From JBDSEG01 sp039920165 (GTDB lineage: Bacteria > Pseudomonadota > Gammaproteobacteria > Burkholderiales > Burkholderiaceae_C), in NCBI GenBank assembly GCA_039920165.1, contig JBDSEG010000136.1, positions 1 to 28,288 of the forward strand: a stretch of 28,288 nucleotides of DNA, given 5' to 3'. This document shows positions 27,594 through 28,288 of the stretch, piece by piece. Positions within the stretch are counted from its first letter, which is position 1; each line of letters starts with the position of its first letter. Below the pieces are notes generated by a model. That model was given only the letters and a program-made list of their open reading frames with translations. It did not search any database and was not told the origin of the DNA. A program made the position numbers and the translations under genes.

Positions 27594-28288
27594 TCAATGC
27601 GCCGGCGCCCCCTTCACGATGCCGAGCACATGCCGCAGCATCGAGTTCGCCAGCTCGGTCTCGCCGACGAAGACGGTGCCCGCACCCTCGCTTTCCAGCA
27701 GCTCGGCTTCCTTGACGTTGTGGCTGCGGACCACGATCTGGATCGACGCGTTGAGCGCGCGCGCGATCTCGACCATCTTGCGCACGTGCAGCGTCTCGGG
27801 CGTCGCGGATGTGGGCCTGGATCAGCACCGCCGGCTCGGTCGCATCGCCCCAGACCGCCGGCACGCCGCTGTCGCGCGGCGGTGAGTTCGCGCGCCAGGC
27901 GCTTGCCGACCCGGCCCCAGCCGACCAGCACGACCTGGTTCGACAGGTGGCGCGCCTCGGTCTCGGTCGGCAGCTCGACCAGCGGGCTCTCGGCCGGGTC
28001 GAGCCGCTGCGCGATCGACGGCCAGCGCGACAGAAAAGCGCTGCAGCGGCTCGGCCACGCCGAACACCAGCGGGTTGATCGCGATCGAGATCAGCGCGCC
28101 GGCGAGGATCAGGCTCTGGCCTTCCTTCGGCAGCAGGCCGAGCGACATGCCCAGGCCATCGAGGATGAACGAGAACTCGCCCCCGCGCCGGGCAGCGCTA
28201 TCTTGCGCACCGCCAGCAGGTCGTCGATCGAGAAGTGCAGGCCGACGCCGAACATCAGCAGCATCACGCCGATCTCGGCGAGCTGCGC
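27594..28288 (-). pseudogene. CPA2-type cation/proton antiporter (KefB/YbaL/RosB-like) remnant, cut by window edge
   Basis: Reading the minus strand from the window edge gives AQLAEIGVMLLMFGVGLHFS and LLAVRKIALPGA, the N-terminal transport region of CPA2 antiporters. At about 28178-28190 this jumps, with a frame change, to GEFSFILDGLGMSLGLLPKEG and LILAGALISIAINPLVF, which normally lies some 250-300 residues later; the membrane core between is missing. Further breaks follow: an extra T in the TTTT run near 28033-28037 shifts the frame before VVLVGWGRVGKRLA (the NAD-binding TrkA-N turn), another lies near 27885 before VPAVWGDATEPAVLIQAHIRDA, and a short deletion with frame change near 27800 precedes PETLHVRKMVEIARALN. 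The final frame ends at 27594. Functional family members couple potassium or sodium movement to protons; this copy cannot be functional as read, unless assembly errors are responsible. Confidence 0.85.

Noticed and set aside
27594..28288. Programmed frameshifting in the antiporter gene
   Set aside because: There are several breaks of different kinds plus a large loss of the membrane core; a slippery-site mechanism would not explain this.

Overview
The window is strongly GC-rich and densely coded, with short gaps and several overlapping starts and stops. Its gene content (NhaA, PhoX, a NitT/TauT-type ABC transporter, an ECF sigma factor paired with a Ser/Thr kinase, vanadium haloperoxidase-like lipoproteins) fits a GC-rich proteobacterium, most likely a betaproteobacterium of the Burkholderiales type. 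That placement is inferred from style and family content, not from a marker gene. I saw no rRNA, tRNA, insertion sequence, integrase or CRISPR array.

Left part (1-8231, plus strand). After the 3' end of a gene entering from outside come a stand-alone caspase-family protease (534-1376), a 2026-residue protein joining two alpha/beta-hydrolase (lipase-like) units to a CHAT caspase-like protease and a helical TPR-like region (1436-7516), and a small SLOG-like nucleotide-binding candidate (7632-8231). The catalytic residues of all four enzyme units can be picked out. This set looks like a multi-protease/lipase biological-conflict (immunity or programmed cell death) cassette and is the most interesting part of the window.

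Middle part (8250-14025). A minus-strand run reads, in transcription order, exported trypsin-like protease, FHA-domain membrane protein, SDR oxidoreductase and NhaA antiporter; the first three overlap each other. Divergent from the protease is an exported lipase-like alpha/beta hydrolase (12817-14025).

Middle-right (13985-19341). A minus-strand vanadium haloperoxidase-like gene is a pseudogene with at least four frame breaks, including an internal deletion. Just upstream of it is a small membrane protein. Divergent from these is a sigma factor / membrane Ser/Thr kinase pair on the plus strand.

Right part (19531-28288). An ABC substrate-binding protein converges on an intact haloperoxidase-like lipoprotein gene, with a hairpin terminator candidate between them. 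A winged-helix/TPR membrane regulator diverges from the haloperoxidase and is followed by an ABC ATPase, a permease and a PhoX phosphatase in operon-like order. The window ends in a minus-strand CPA2-type cation/proton antiporter remnant with a large internal deletion and several frameshifts. Either this genome carries several decaying genes, or the assembly has indel errors; the large in-gene deletions favour real decay for at least part of it.
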